A stretch of DNA of 64,000 bases from an uncultured Bacteroidia bacterium (GTDB taxonomy: Bacteria; Bacteroidota; Bacteroidia; Bacteroidales; UBA932): NCBI GenBank assembly GCA_902762655.1, contig CACWOZ010000001.1:186001-250000 (forward strand), written 5' to 3'. A program made the translations under genes and the position numbers. The notes under the pieces were generated by a model. The model did not search any database. It was not told the origin of the DNA and saw only the letters and a program-made list of their open reading frames with translations. How positions within the stretch are numbered: position 1 is the first letter of the stretch; the number at the start of each line of letters is the position of its first letter. Positions 55,219 to 64,000 of this stretch are shown in pieces.

Positions 55219-57948
55219 ATGTCAGACATGAAAAAGAGGGTTTATCGCTTTGGAGGCAAGACCGCCGAGGGCGATGGATCTATGCGCGAGCTCCTTGGTG
55301 GAAAGGGAGCAAACCTGGCGGAAATGAGCCGCCTCGGAATGCCGGTTCCTGCCGGATTTACCATTACAACAGAATGCTGTGCCGAGTATTACCAGCTTGG
55401 CGGTGGTTATTCAGCAGAACTCAAGGGTGAAGTAGCGGAAGCCCTTGCAGCAACAGAGAAGCTTATGGGCAAGAAATTCGGTGACACCGAGGATCCCCTC
55501 CTCGTCAGCTGCCGTTCCGGTGCCCGCAGCTCAATGCCCGGTATGATGGATACCATCCTCAATATCGGCCTTTGCTCCGCAACTCTTCCCGGTATGATCA
55601 AGAAGACTGGCAATCCCCGTTTCGTGTATGACGCATACAGACGCCTGATCATGATGTACTCCGATGTCGTCATGGAGAAGGCCGAAGGCATCGAGCCCGA
55701 AGACGGACAGGGTATCCGCCAGCAACTCGACCGCATGATGCAGGAACTCAAGGATGCCAAGGGTTATAAGTCCGATACCGACATTACCGCAGAAGAGCTT
55801 AAAGATCTTTGCGACAAGTTCAAGGCAAAAGTCAAGGAAGTCCTCGGAGTGGAATTCCCCGATACCGCCGAGGCTCAGCTTTGGGGCTCCATCGGCGGAG
55901 TGTTCAAGAGCTGGAACGGAAAGCGTGCCATCGCTTACCGTCGAATCGAGAAGATTCCCGATGACTGGGGCACCGCTGTAAACGTCCAGAGTATGGTTTT
56001 CGGAAACATGGGCAATACTTCCGCAACCGGTGTGGCTTTCAGCCGCAACCCTGCTTCCGGCGACAATAAGTTCTATGGTGAGTGGCTCATCAACGCCCAG
56101 GGTGAAGATGTCGTTGCCGGTATCCGTACCCCCAACCCTCTGAACGAGGCTACCAAGACCGACCATAACAAGCATCTGCAGAGCCTCGAGAAGGCAATGC
56201 CCGAGGTTTATGCAGAACTTGATGCTATCCGCCTCAAACTCGAAAACCACTTCCACGATATGCAGGACATTGAGTTTACCATTCAGGAAGGCAAACTCTG
56301 GATGCTCCAGTGCCGTATAGGCAAGCGCACCGGCATCGCTGCCCTGCAGATGGCTATGGACATGCTTGAAGAAGGTATGATCGACGAGCGTACCGCAGTC
56401 ATGCGCGTATCTCCTGCCCAGCTCGACGAGATACTGCACCCTGTTCTTAATCCCGTTTCCGAGAAGAAAGCTGCTGTGATTGCAAAGGGTCTGCCCGCAT
56501 CTCCGGGCGGAGCAGTGGGAACCATTGTGTTTACATCCGAGGCTGCCATGGCAGCCGCTGCCGCCGGCAAGAAGACCATCCTCATCCGTGAGGAGACTTC
56601 TCCGGAAGATATCGAAGGCATGCGTGCATCTGCGGGTATCCTTACCACCCGTGGCGGAATGACCTCTCATGCTGCACTCGTTGCACGTGGCTGGGGCAAG
56701 TGCTGCATCGTGGGCTGCGAGGCGATGAAGATCAACTTCGCCGCGAAGACCGTTTCCTTCGAAGGATCCGACAAGGTCTACAAGGAAGGCGAGTGGTTCT
56801 CCCTTAACGGCAGCAAGGGCTTCGTCTACGGTGCCAAGATCGACACCATGGACGCAAGCGAGAATCCTCTCTTCATCAAGTTTATGAACATCGTCGACAA
56901 ATACCGCAGGCTCGGAATCCGCACCAATGCGGATACTCCCGAAGATGCCGACCGCGCACTCAAGTTCGGCGCAGAGGGCATCGGCCTCTTCCGTATCGAG
57001 CACATGTTCTACGGACGCAACTCCGAGACCCCTCTCACCAAGCTCCGCAAGATGATTCTTTCATCTACCGAAGAAGAGCGTCGCGCTGCTCTCGCAGAAC
57101 TCCTGCCTTTCATCAAGGCATCCGTCAAGAGCACCCTCAAGGTGATGGACGGCAAACCGGTCGTGTTCCGTCTGCTCGACCCGCCTCTCCACGAGTTCGT
57201 TCCAAAGACCGAGGACAAGAAACTGGAAATCGCGAAGGAACTTGGCGTTTCCGTTGGTGAAGTCGAGAAGCGTGGCGACAACCTCCACGAGATCAACCCT
57301 ATGATGGGTCACCGCGGAGTGCGTCTGCACGTCACCTATCCTCTCATCGCCGAGACCCAGTACAGGGCCATCTTCGAGGCTACCGCAGAACTTCAGCGCG
57401 AAGGCCTGCATCCCCAGCCTGAGATCATGATCCCCGTCACCATCTCCGCACGTGAGCTCAGCTTCCAGAAGGCGATCTGCGACCGTATCCTTGCAGAGGT
57501 CGAGGCACACTTCGGAGGAATGCAGATCGAGTATCACTTCGGTACAATGATCGAGATCCCCCGCGCCGCCCTCACCGCCGACCGTATGGCACGTACCGCC
57601 GAGTTCTTCAGCTTCGGTACCAACGACCTTACCCAGATGACCTTCGGCTTCAGCCGCGACGATGTGGGAACCTTCATGGGTGACTACCTCGGCAACAAGA
57701 TTCTGGATGCAGATCCTTTCCAGACCATCGATGTGAAGGGTGTCGGCAAACTCGTAGAATACGGTATCCAGAACGGACGCAGCAAGCGTGCCGACCTCAA
57801 GTGCGGTGTTTGCGGCGAGCACGGTGGGGATCCCGATTCCGTACGCTTCTTCAACAAGATCGGCGTGGACTACGTGAGTTGCTCACCATTCCGCGTTCCT
57901 ATCGCCCGCCTCGCAGCCGCTCAGGCTGCGATCGAGCAGGAGAAGTAA
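55219..57948 (+). CDS. ppdK: Pyruvate, phosphate dikinase
   Basis: 909 residues from the ATG at 55219 (MSDMKKRVYRFGGKTAEGDGSMRELLGGKGANLAEM). ATP-grasp domain (SCRSGARSSMPGMMDTILNIGL), phosphohistidine domain with catalytic His484 in GGMTSHAALVARGWGKCC, and a PEP-utilising barrel (FGTNDLTQMTFGFSRDD; CGVCGEHGGDP). Interconverts pyruvate + ATP + Pi and PEP + AMP + PPi; in anaerobes it serves PPi-linked glycolysis. Codons are strongly biased, suggesting high expression. The long palindrome after it ends transcription. Confidence 0.97.
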   Translation: MSDMKKRVYRFGGKTAEGDGSMRELLGGKGANLAEMSRLGMPVPAGFTITTECCAEYYQLGGGYSAELKGEVAEALAATEKLMGKKFGDTEDPLLVSCRSGARSSMPGMMDTILNIGLCSATLPGMIKKTGNPRFVYDAYRRLIMMYSDVVMEKAEGIEPEDGQGIRQQLDRMMQELKDAKGYKSDTDITAEELKDLCDKFKAKVKEVLGVEFPDTAEAQLWGSIGGVFKSWNGKRAIAYRRIEKIPDDWGTAVNVQSMVFGNMGNTSATGVAFSRNPASGDNKFYGEWLINAQGEDVVAGIRTPNPLNEATKTDHNKHLQSLEKAMPEVYAELDAIRLKLENHFHDMQDIEFTIQEGKLWMLQCRIGKRTGIAALQMAMDMLEEGMIDERTAVMRVSPAQLDEILHPVLNPVSEKKAAVIAKGLPASPGGAVGTIVFTSEAAMAAAAAGKKTILIREETSPEDIEGMRASAGILTTRGGMTSHAALVARGWGKCCIVGCEAMKINFAAKTVSFEGSDKVYKEGEWFSLNGSKGFVYGAKIDTMDASENPLFIKFMNIVDKYRRLGIRTNADTPEDADRALKFGAEGIGLFRIEHMFYGRNSETPLTKLRKMILSSTEEERRAALAELLPFIKASVKSTLKVMDGKPVVFRLLDPPLHEFVPKTEDKKLEIAKELGVSVGEVEKRGDNLHEINPMMGHRGVRLHVTYPLIAETQYRAIFEATAELQREGLHPQPEIMIPVTISARELSFQKAICDRILAEVEAHFGGMQIEYHFGTMIEIPRAALTADRMARTAEFFSFGTNDLTQMTFGFSRDDVGTFMGDYLGNKILDADPFQTIDVKGVGKLVEYGIQNGRSKRADLKCGVCGEHGGDPDSVRFFNKIGVDYVSCSPFRVPIARLAAAQAAIEQEK

Positions 57949-57958
57949 GGGTTGACCC

Positions 57959-58019
57959 CTGAATAAGCATAGCCCCCAAAATGCAGAAAAAATGCATTTT
58001 GGGGGCTATGCTTATTCAG
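57959..58019. terminator. 27-bp perfect-stem bidirectional terminator
   Basis: A 27-base arm at 57959-57985 (CTGAATAAGCATAGCCCCC...) is exactly complementary to 57993-58019, with a 7-base loop GAAAAAA. It lies between the convergent ppdK and lipoprotein genes. Far longer than a normal intrinsic terminator and without a T-tail, so it may also stop antisense transcription or be a mobile palindrome. Confidence 0.8.
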
Positions 58020-58035
58020 TAGTTGGCGGGAACTC

Positions 58036-58530
58036 CTAGATGGTGACGCAGACCTTGATGGACATTTCGTTAGTGATGTCTTCAGGGTCGTATCCGTCAA
58101 GGTCCTGGATGATAAAAGTCACGGTCCCTTCGTTATACTCGAACCGGGTATTCTCGGGTGCGATCAGGATATCTCCGGTGTCAGCATCCTTGATTTCGAT
58201 AGGATAGACGTACGGAAGGGGATTCCAACTGCCGAGGTTTTTCGATACATCATAAATAGTATAGATAAAGGCCTGCACAGTACCGTTGTCTACTACATCC
58301 TTCGTGATGTCGGGGTTTTCGAACTCGGCATAGAGATAGTTTTCGAAACCGGGGTTATTCTCTCCTTCGTTTCGTTTCCAGTCGCCCGGTTTGACAGTGA
58401 AATCGCGGGCAAGTACCTGTGCGCCGTTATATTCCTGAGTAATGTACTGTTTGGTAATGTACTCCTTGGTGCAACCCTGGAAAAGCGCCAGGACTGCGAT
58501 AGCAGGGATGAATAATTTCAAAAGTTTCAT
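58036..58530 (-). CDS. Hypothetical lipoprotein
   Basis: 164 residues from the ATG at 58530 (MKLLKLFIPAIAVLALFQGC), lipobox Cys20; the longer reading runs into the methyltransferase. The mature part begins TKEYITKQYITQEYNGAQVLARDFTVKPGDW, a short repeat-like pattern shared with several Bacteroidales lipoproteins, then a beta-rich domain. No family recognised. Role unknown, exposed at the cell envelope. Confidence 0.72.
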   Translation of the reverse strand: MKLLKLFIPAIAVLALFQGCTKEYITKQYITQEYNGAQVLARDFTVKPGDWKRNEGENNPGFENYLYAEFENPDITKDVVDNGTVQAFIYTIYDVSKNLGSWNPLPYVYPIEIKDADTGDILIAPENTRFEYNEGTVTFIIQDLDGYDPEDITNEMSIKVCVTI

Positions 58531-58541
58531 ATCGATAAATT

Positions 58542-59075
58542 TTAAAGTTTGTCTTTCGTGGCAGCCCAGAGCACCACTCCTGCGCATACACTGACGTTGA
58601 GTGAGTGCTTGGTGCCGAACTGCGGTATTTCAAGCGAAGCGTCGCAAAGGTTCACAACCTCCTGGCTGACGCCATCGACCTCGTTTCCGAACACAAATGC
58701 ATATTTCTTGCCAAAAACGCGCCGGAAGTCGCCTAACTTGACTGAATGTTCAGTCTGTTCCACCGCTAAAACCGTAAAACCTTGCGCCTGCAGGGCCTTT
58801 ACGGCCTTTGTGGCATTCTCGCAATAATCCCATCTCACACTGTCTTCTGCTCCGAGTGCAGTCTTATGTATTTCGGCTGTTGGAGGAATAGGTGTAATCC
58901 CGCATAACCAAACACGGTCTATGCGGAAAGCGTCTGAACTTCGGAAAATACTGCCGACATTGTGGGCGCTGCGTATGTTGTCCAGAATCACTTCCACACC
59001 GGACGGTTCGGCGGCGCGGTACTGTTCGGCACTTATCCTTGCAAGTTCAGAATTTAGCAATTTGCGGTCTTTCAT
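58542..59075 (-). CDS. SpoU/TrmH-family RNA 2'-O-methyltransferase
   Basis: 177 residues from the ATG at 59075. SpoU motifs: VILDNIRSAHNVGSIFRSSDAFRID (motif 1, N and R), FVFGNEVDGVSQEVV (motif 2), and ASLEIPQFGTKHSLNVSVCAGVVLW (motif 3), which forms the SPOUT knot binding SAM. Target RNA cannot be told; short TrmH-like proteins act on tRNA or 23S rRNA. The promoter box ends 5 bases before the ATG. Confidence 0.9.
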   Translation of the reverse strand: MKDRKLLNSELARISAEQYRAAEPSGVEVILDNIRSAHNVGSIFRSSDAFRIDRVWLCGITPIPPTAEIHKTALGAEDSVRWDYCENATKAVKALQAQGFTVLAVEQTEHSVKLGDFRRVFGKKYAFVFGNEVDGVSQEVVNLCDASLEIPQFGTKHSLNVSVCAGVVLWAATKDKL

Positions 59076-59080
59076 CACCG

Positions 59081-59088
59081 CAAAGATA
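59081..59088 (-). promoter_or_regulatory. TAnnTTTG promoter box for the methyltransferase
   Basis: TATCTTTG on the minus strand, 5 bases before the ATG at 59075; lies back-to-back with the box for the OPA transporter. Confidence 0.65.
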
Positions 59089-59099
59089 CGGAAAAAGTG

Positions 59100-59107
59100 T
59101 ATATTTG
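59100..59107 (+). promoter_or_regulatory. TAnnTTTG promoter box for the second OPA transporter
   Basis: TATATTTG, 21 bases before the ATG at 59129, 12 bases from the opposing methyltransferase box. Confidence 0.55.
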
Positions 59108-59128
59108 TTTATCTGTTTATATTCGGCT

Positions 59129-60457
59129 ATGCAGACAAAAAAGAGTTTCAACTATTGGCAGTGGAGGGTGATCCTCTGTTCGATGATAGGCTATTCCATG
59201 TTCTATTTTGTGCGGAAGAATTTCTCGTTCGCTATGCCGGTCCTGGGTGCTGAATATGGCATAAAAGACAGCACTTTCGGCATTATCCTGACGATGGGAG
59301 GCCTTGTGTATGGGGTGAGCAAGTTCATCAACGGTTTCATCGCAGACCGCGCCAATGCCCGCTGGCATCTGGTGATTGCGCTCAGTATCTGTGTTGCCTT
59401 GAACGCACTTTTCGGCTGGAGCCCTCAGATCAGCCATTGGATTTCCGGCGCGACCGAAGGCCCGGACTTCGTGGGAGCCCTGGTGAGTTGCACAGCAGTA
59501 TTCATCATTCTTAACAATGTCTTCCAGGGAGCCGGATTCGCACCTTGTAACAGGTTGATGGTGCACTGGATTCCGCCAAAGGAACTTGCTACCAAGATGT
59601 CGCTTTGGAATGTGTCTCACTCCATCGGAGCCGGCATCGTGGCCGTGCTCTGCGGAGCTATCGTGGCAAGATCACACTGGCAGTGGTGCTTCTGGATTCC
59701 GGCAATCATTTCCGGGGTGGGAGTGCTGTTCATTTTTCTGACACTGCGCGACACTCCGGAATCAGTCGGCCTGCCGGAACTCCCGGACACAAAAACTGAA
59801 CTGGATGAGGACGACAGTCCGGCAGAATATCGCAAGTTCGTGAAAAAGATGGTATTCCGTAATCCTATCGTATGGCTTTGTGCGATTTCGGATATGTTCT
59901 TGTATGTGGTCCGTTTTGCTGTCCTGGACTGGGGACCGAAGTTCCTTCAGCAGGGCGACACCCCGCTTTCTCCCACACTGGCCGGGTGTACTATAGGCAT
60001 CTTTGAAGTCTGCGGATGCGTGGGAATGCTGCTGGCAGGGTGGCTGACGGATAAGCTATTCAAGGGAAAAGCGCAGAAAATGTGTCTCGTGGAGATGGCG
60101 CTCACGGCCGTGTGCCTGGTTGCCATCCATCTTTTGCCTGATGGTTCGAACCCCGTGGTCACGCTTGTGCTTCTGGCCATGGCCGGATTCTTCCTCTACG
60201 GGCCTCAGGCATTGTATTGCGTGGTTACCGGGAAACACGCCACCAAGAAGGCAGCATCTGCCGCAGGAGGCCTTATAGGGCTGATGTGTTATGCGAGCGT
60301 CCTGTTCACGGGCCTCGGTATAGGATTCCTTTCGGATGCCTTTGGCCAGGATTTCTGGGACAACCTCTTTATTATAATGGCAGGTGTGTCCGTGGTCAGC
60401 GCTGCGGTGATGATACCGATATGGAATATTAAAGATGACGGGTATGTTCATGAATAG
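59129..60457 (+). CDS. Second OPA-family organophosphate transporter
   Basis: 442 residues from the ATG at 59129, which aligns exactly with the start of its paralogue at 20768 (MQTKKSFNYWQWRVILCSM); the longer reading overlaps the methyltransferase. About 85% identical by eye along the whole length, with the same ADRANAR, PCNRLMVHW and VLDWGPKFLQQGD segments. Import of sugar- or glycerol-phosphate in exchange for phosphate is expected. Followed by a GH3 gene, as the paralogue is preceded by one. Confidence 0.88.
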   Translation: MQTKKSFNYWQWRVILCSMIGYSMFYFVRKNFSFAMPVLGAEYGIKDSTFGIILTMGGLVYGVSKFINGFIADRANARWHLVIALSICVALNALFGWSPQISHWISGATEGPDFVGALVSCTAVFIILNNVFQGAGFAPCNRLMVHWIPPKELATKMSLWNVSHSIGAGIVAVLCGAIVARSHWQWCFWIPAIISGVGVLFIFLTLRDTPESVGLPELPDTKTELDEDDSPAEYRKFVKKMVFRNPIVWLCAISDMFLYVVRFAVLDWGPKFLQQGDTPLSPTLAGCTIGIFEVCGCVGMLLAGWLTDKLFKGKAQKMCLVEMALTAVCLVAIHLLPDGSNPVVTLVLLAMAGFFLYGPQALYCVVTGKHATKKAASAAGGLIGLMCYASVLFTGLGIGFLSDAFGQDFWDNLFIIMAGVSVVSAAVMIPIWNIKDDGYVHE

Positions 60458-60479
60458 ATTACTGTCCGTTCTTTTTTAT

Positions 60480-60487
60480 TATATTTG
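60480..60487 (+). promoter_or_regulatory. TAnnTTTG promoter box for the second GH3 gene
   Basis: TATATTTG ending 6 bases before the ATG at 60494. Confidence 0.6.
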
Positions 60488-60493
60488 TAAGAT

Positions 60494-62665
60494 ATGAAAA
60501 GACAATACATTCTTCTCGCTTTGATGTGGCTTTCAGCCGCTTGCGCGCCCAAGGCCCCTGACACCGAGAAACAGATCGATGCCATTCTCTCCCAGCTCAC
60601 CCTGGAGGAGAAGATTGCCATGACCCATGCGCAGAGCAAATTCAGCTCTCCCGGCGTCCCTCGGCTGGGCATACCTGATATCTGGTGTACCGACGGCCCT
60701 CACGGCATACGTGCCGAGGTCCTCTGGGACAAATGGAGCCAGGCTCGCTGGACCAACGATTCCTGCACTGCCTATCCGGCCCTTACCTGCCTTTCGGCAA
60801 CCTGGAATCCTGAACTTTCCCGCCTTTACGGCGAAAGCATTGGGGAGGAGGCGCGCTACAGGAAGAAAACCGTCCTGCTAGGCCCTGGAGTGAACATATA
60901 CCGTCATCCGCTGGGAGGACGCAACTTTGAGTATATGGGCGAAGACCCATATCTTTCCGGAATCATGGTAGTTCCTTATGTGCAGGGCGTGCAGAGCAAG
61001 GGCGTTGCCGCATGCGTCAAGCATTTCGCGTTGAACAACGACGAGGTGAACCGCCATACGGTAAATGTGAACGTGGACGACCGCGCCCTCTATGAGATAT
61101 ATCTCCCCGCATTCAAGGCCGCTGTTACCGAAGGCGGTGCCTGGAGTATAATGGGCGCATACAATCTCTATAAAGACCAGCACCTCTGCCATAACAAGAC
61201 TATCCTCATGGATATTCTCAAGGGAGAATGGGGCTTCGACGGCGTCGTTATCAGCGACTGGGGGGGCGCTCACGATACGGACCAGGCAATCGCCAACGGC
61301 CTCGACCTCGAATATGGAACCTGGACCGACGGCCTTACGACAGGCCCATCCAATGTATATAACCGCTATCATCTTGCAGAACCTTATCTCGAGAGAATCA
61401 AGTCCGGCAAATTCGGAATGGAGGAACTTGATGACAAGGTCCGTCGTATACTCCGCCTGCAGTTCCGCACCAATCTGGCCGAAGGCTATGGACACGGCCG
61501 TTTCGTTTGCCCGGATCATTCTGCTGCAGCCCGCAAGATAGCGGGAGAGGGGATAGTCCTTCTCAAGAATGACGGAGGCGTGCTGCCCGTACGGGATGCC
61601 CGCAAGATTCTGGTGGTAGGCGAGAATGCCGTAAAGATGCTTACTGTCGGAGGAGGATCCTCTTCTCTAAAGGCAAAATATGAGGTTTCTCCCCTCGACG
61701 CCCTCAAGGCACGCTTTCCGGATGCGGAGATTGTGTTCGAACGCGGTTACTCCAGCGGGGCAGCCCGTGCCCAGGACGGTATCTCCGCCAAATTCGACCT
61801 TGCGGAAACCAGGTCTGCGGAGCAGATGGTGGCCGATGCGGTCGCCGCTGCCGTGGATGCCGACTATATCATAGTGTTCGGTGGCCTGAACAAGAATGAG
61901 CACCAGGATTGCGAGGGCGTGGACCGTCTCGAATATGGCCTTCCTTACGGGCAGGATGCCCTTGTGGATGCCCTTGCTGCCACCGGTAAGAAACTCGTGT
62001 TCGTGAATATCTCAGGCAATGCCGTTGCCATGCCCTGGGTTGGGAAGGTCCCTGCCATCGTGCAGGGCTGGTATCTCGGCAGCGAGGCCGGCCCGGCACT
62101 CGCGGACGTGCTGAGCGGCGATGTAAACCCTTCCGGCAAGCTTCCATTCACCTTCCCGGTTGAGTTGAGCGACGGCCCTGTGTTCATGGAAGAACAGTAT
62201 CCCGGAATCAGGCGCGAAGGAGAAGATATCATAGACGAATATTATTCCGAAGGCGTTCTGGTAGGATATCGCTGGTACGACACCAAGGGCGTCAAACCCC
62301 TGTTCGCATTCGGCCACGGCCTGAGTTATACCACATTTGAATATGGCGAGGCCAAACTGAAAGGACGCAAACTCAGCGTATCCATCAAGAACAACGGATC
62401 GGTTCCTGGAGCGGAAGTCGCACAGCTTTATATCAGCGATCCCGAAGCCTCCGTGGAAAGGCCCGCCAAGGAACTCAAGGGTTTCAAGAAAGTATTCCTG
62501 CAGCCCGGCGAGTCTGTAACCGTAACCTTCGACATACCGGATTCCGCGCTCAGTTTCTTCGATGCCGATGCCCACAAATGGACAGTCGAACCCGGCGAAT
62601 TCATCGCCCATGTAGGATCCGCTTCCGACGACATTCGCACCTCAGTCAGATTTAATTTACATTAA
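60494..62665 (+). CDS. GH3 family beta-glucosidase lipoprotein
   Basis: 723 residues. Lipobox LSAAC (Cys17). GH3 barrel with nucleophile D255 (VVISDWGGAHD), KHF-type segment (CVKHFALNNDEVNRH), the flavodoxin-like second domain, and C-terminal Fn3-like domain (FGHGLSYTTFEYGEAKLKG). Same domain order as the PUL GH3 at 17010 but only moderately similar. Likely trims terminal beta-glucosides in the periplasm. A TATATTTG box sits 6 bases before the ATG, so it can be transcribed apart from the transporter. Confidence 0.92.
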   Translation: MKRQYILLALMWLSAACAPKAPDTEKQIDAILSQLTLEEKIAMTHAQSKFSSPGVPRLGIPDIWCTDGPHGIRAEVLWDKWSQARWTNDSCTAYPALTCLSATWNPELSRLYGESIGEEARYRKKTVLLGPGVNIYRHPLGGRNFEYMGEDPYLSGIMVVPYVQGVQSKGVAACVKHFALNNDEVNRHTVNVNVDDRALYEIYLPAFKAAVTEGGAWSIMGAYNLYKDQHLCHNKTILMDILKGEWGFDGVVISDWGGAHDTDQAIANGLDLEYGTWTDGLTTGPSNVYNRYHLAEPYLERIKSGKFGMEELDDKVRRILRLQFRTNLAEGYGHGRFVCPDHSAAARKIAGEGIVLLKNDGGVLPVRDARKILVVGENAVKMLTVGGGSSSLKAKYEVSPLDALKARFPDAEIVFERGYSSGAARAQDGISAKFDLAETRSAEQMVADAVAAAVDADYIIVFGGLNKNEHQDCEGVDRLEYGLPYGQDALVDALAATGKKLVFVNISGNAVAMPWVGKVPAIVQGWYLGSEAGPALADVLSGDVNPSGKLPFTFPVELSDGPVFMEEQYPGIRREGEDIIDEYYSEGVLVGYRWYDTKGVKPLFAFGHGLSYTTFEYGEAKLKGRKLSVSIKNNGSVPGAEVAQLYISDPEASVERPAKELKGFKKVFLQPGESVTVTFDIPDSALSFFDADAHKWTVEPGEFIAHVGSASDDIRTSVRFNLH

Positions 62666-62671
62666 TATAAT

Positions 62672-64000
62672 ATGAAAGAAGATTTACAGATTTTCGACCT
62701 GATCCGCAAAGAACGGAACCGCCAGCAGAGCGGCCTCGAACTCATCGCATCCGAAAACTACGTCACCGACGAAGTGATGCAGGCAATGGGCTCGATCTGC
62801 ACGAACAAATATGCCGAAGGATATCCCGGCAAGCGCTATTATGGTGGCTGTGTGGTTGTGGACCAGATCGAACAACTGGCCATAGACCGCCTAAAGCAGA
62901 TATACGGAGCCTGCTGGGCGAATGTCCAGCCTCATTCCGGTGCGCAGGCAAACATGGCAGTGACCATGGCGATCCTGAAGCCTGGCGATACTTTCATGGG
63001 GCTCGACCTGTCCATGGGCGGACACCTTACCCACGGATCTCCTGTAAACGCATCCGGTATCCTTTATCATCCTGTTGCTTATGGGCTTAACCCTGAAACC
63101 GGGCGCGTAGATTACGACGAAATGGAACGTAAGGCCCTCGAGTGCAAGCCGAAACTCATCATAGGCGGAGCATCCGCTTATTCCCGTGAGTGGGATTACG
63201 CACGCATGCGTGCGATTGCAGATAAAGTAGGCGCCATCCTCTGGATAGACATGGCCCATACTGCCGGACTCATTGCTGCCGGTTTGCTGGAGAATCCTGT
63301 AAAATATGCCCACATCGTCACCTCTACCACCCACAAGACTCTCCGCGGCCCTCGCGGCGGCATAATTCTTATAGGAAAAGATTTTCCCGATCCCCAGGGA
63401 CGCACAACTCCGAAGGGGGAGGTGAAGATGATGAGCGCAGTTCTGGACAGCAGCGTATTCCCCGGAGTGCAGGGAGGTCCGCTCGAGCACGTTATCGCAG
63501 CCAAGGCAGTCGCCTTCTTCGAAGCGATGCAGCCCGAATATGTACAGTACCAGAAGCAGGTGATCGCCAATGCGCAGGCGATGTGCGCCGAGTTCCTGAA
63601 GCGTGGCTACAAGGTTGTCAGCGACGGCACCGACAATCACCTGATGCTGATCGACCTTCGCGGAAAATTCCCGGAAGTCACAGGCCGCATAGCAGAGAAA
63701 GAACTTGAAAAGGCGGATATCACCCTTAACAAGAATATGGTTCCCTTCGACAACCGTAGTCCGTTCCAGACCAGCGGTGTCCGCATCGGTACCCCTGCAA
63801 TCACTTCCAGGGGCTTCGTTGAGAAGGATATGGTGGATATCGTAGCTCTGATCGATACCGTACTCACTTCTTGTTCCGAACACGCCGCCGCCCTTTCTCT
63901 CAAGAAGGCGGACACCCCGACTCCTTCGCAGATTGCCGAACTCGAGGCACATGCCAAGGTTCTTGAGCAAGTTGCCAAGCAGGTACATCAGATGACTGCC
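62672..64000 (+). CDS. glyA: Serine hydroxymethyltransferase, 3' partial
   Basis: 443 residues up to the window end with no stop. Opens [41 protein letters not shown], continues [24 protein letters not shown] and the PLP lysine K222 in [14 protein letters not shown]. Transfers the serine hydroxymethyl carbon to tetrahydrofolate. It is a little longer than the usual ~420-430 residues already. The start lies 6 bases after the GH3 stop. Confidence 0.96.
   Translation, partial: MKEDLQIFDLIRKERNRQQSGLELIASENYVTDEVMQAMGSICTNKYAEGYPGKRYYGGCVVVDQIEQLAIDRLKQIYGACWANVQPHSGAQANMAVTMAILKPGDTFMGLDLSMGGHLTHGSPVNASGILYHPVAYGLNPETGRVDYDEMERKALECKPKLIIGGASAYSREWDYARMRAIADKVGAILWIDMAHTAGLIAAGLLENPVKYAHIVTSTTHKTLRGPRGGIILIGKDFPDPQGRTTPKGEVKMMSAVLDSSVFPGVQGGPLEHVIAAKAVAFFEAMQPEYVQYQKQVIANAQAMCAEFLKRGYKVVSDGTDNHLMLIDLRGKFPEVTGRIAEKELEKADITLNKNMVPFDNRSPFQTSGVRIGTPAITSRGFVEKDMVDIVALIDTVLTSCSEHAAALSLKKADTPTPSQIAELEAHAKVLEQVAKQVHQMTA

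Overview
The window is from a member of the Bacteroidota, most likely the order Bacteroidales. The signs are a SusC/SusD pair with an ECF sigma/FecR regulatory pair, many lipoproteins with a Cys lipobox, BACON and VTC/DUF4956-type genes, LytTR signalling, and TAnnTTTG promoter boxes instead of E. coli-type -10/-35 boxes. G+C is moderate (near 50% by eye). The genus cannot be fixed from the sequence alone. Gene starts were moved where a promoter box, ribosome site or family alignment argued for it.

Region 1 (1-22099) is a polysaccharide utilisation locus. A plus-strand run holds a secreted metallophosphoesterase (cut by the window edge), a 56-residue lipoprotein, a fimbrillin-like lipoprotein, and a GH2 enzyme fused to a second metallophosphoesterase. 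A minus-strand operon holds SusC, SusD, a lipoprotein PTP-type phosphatase and a GH97 enzyme. Divergent from SusC is a plus-strand operon of GH3, ECF sigma, FecR anti-sigma and an OPA-family organophosphate transporter. Three phosphatase-type domains plus a phosphate-ester transporter suggest a phosphorylated glycan or related phosphate ester as substrate.

Region 2 (22174-28735) is an integrative mobilizable element: relaxase, MobC, DUF3987 protein, excisionase-like protein, a repeat-HTH regulator, a broken ATP-binding regulator and a tyrosine integrase. It ends at a 3' fragment of a tRNA-Ser gene. No matching intact tRNA is visible at its left end. A small membrane protein and a second tyrosine recombinase follow.

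Region 3 (30176-37221) pairs a LytS/LytTR two-component system, divergently, with a cluster of BACON/Cthe_2159-type carbohydrate-binding lipoprotein, DUF3836-like protein, VTC-domain protein, DUF4956 membrane protein and a DUF2490-like gene broken by an in-frame stop.

Region 4 (37225-64000) is mostly housekeeping: rpsO, pnp, hsp20, inositol monophosphatase, YbaK deacylase, DUF1232, rhodanese-TlpA, MATE, DUF486, then the minus-strand operon folC-alpha-2-macroglobulin-truB, a PurL-like orphan, PhoH, ppdK, a lipoprotein, an SpoU methyltransferase, a second OPA transporter, a second GH3, and glyA running off the end. Two housekeeping genes here, truB and folC, carry in-frame palindromic insertions, which are the most unusual sequence features of the window. 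Several genes have the TAnnTTTG box only 5-9 bases before the start codon, which predicts leaderless mRNAs.
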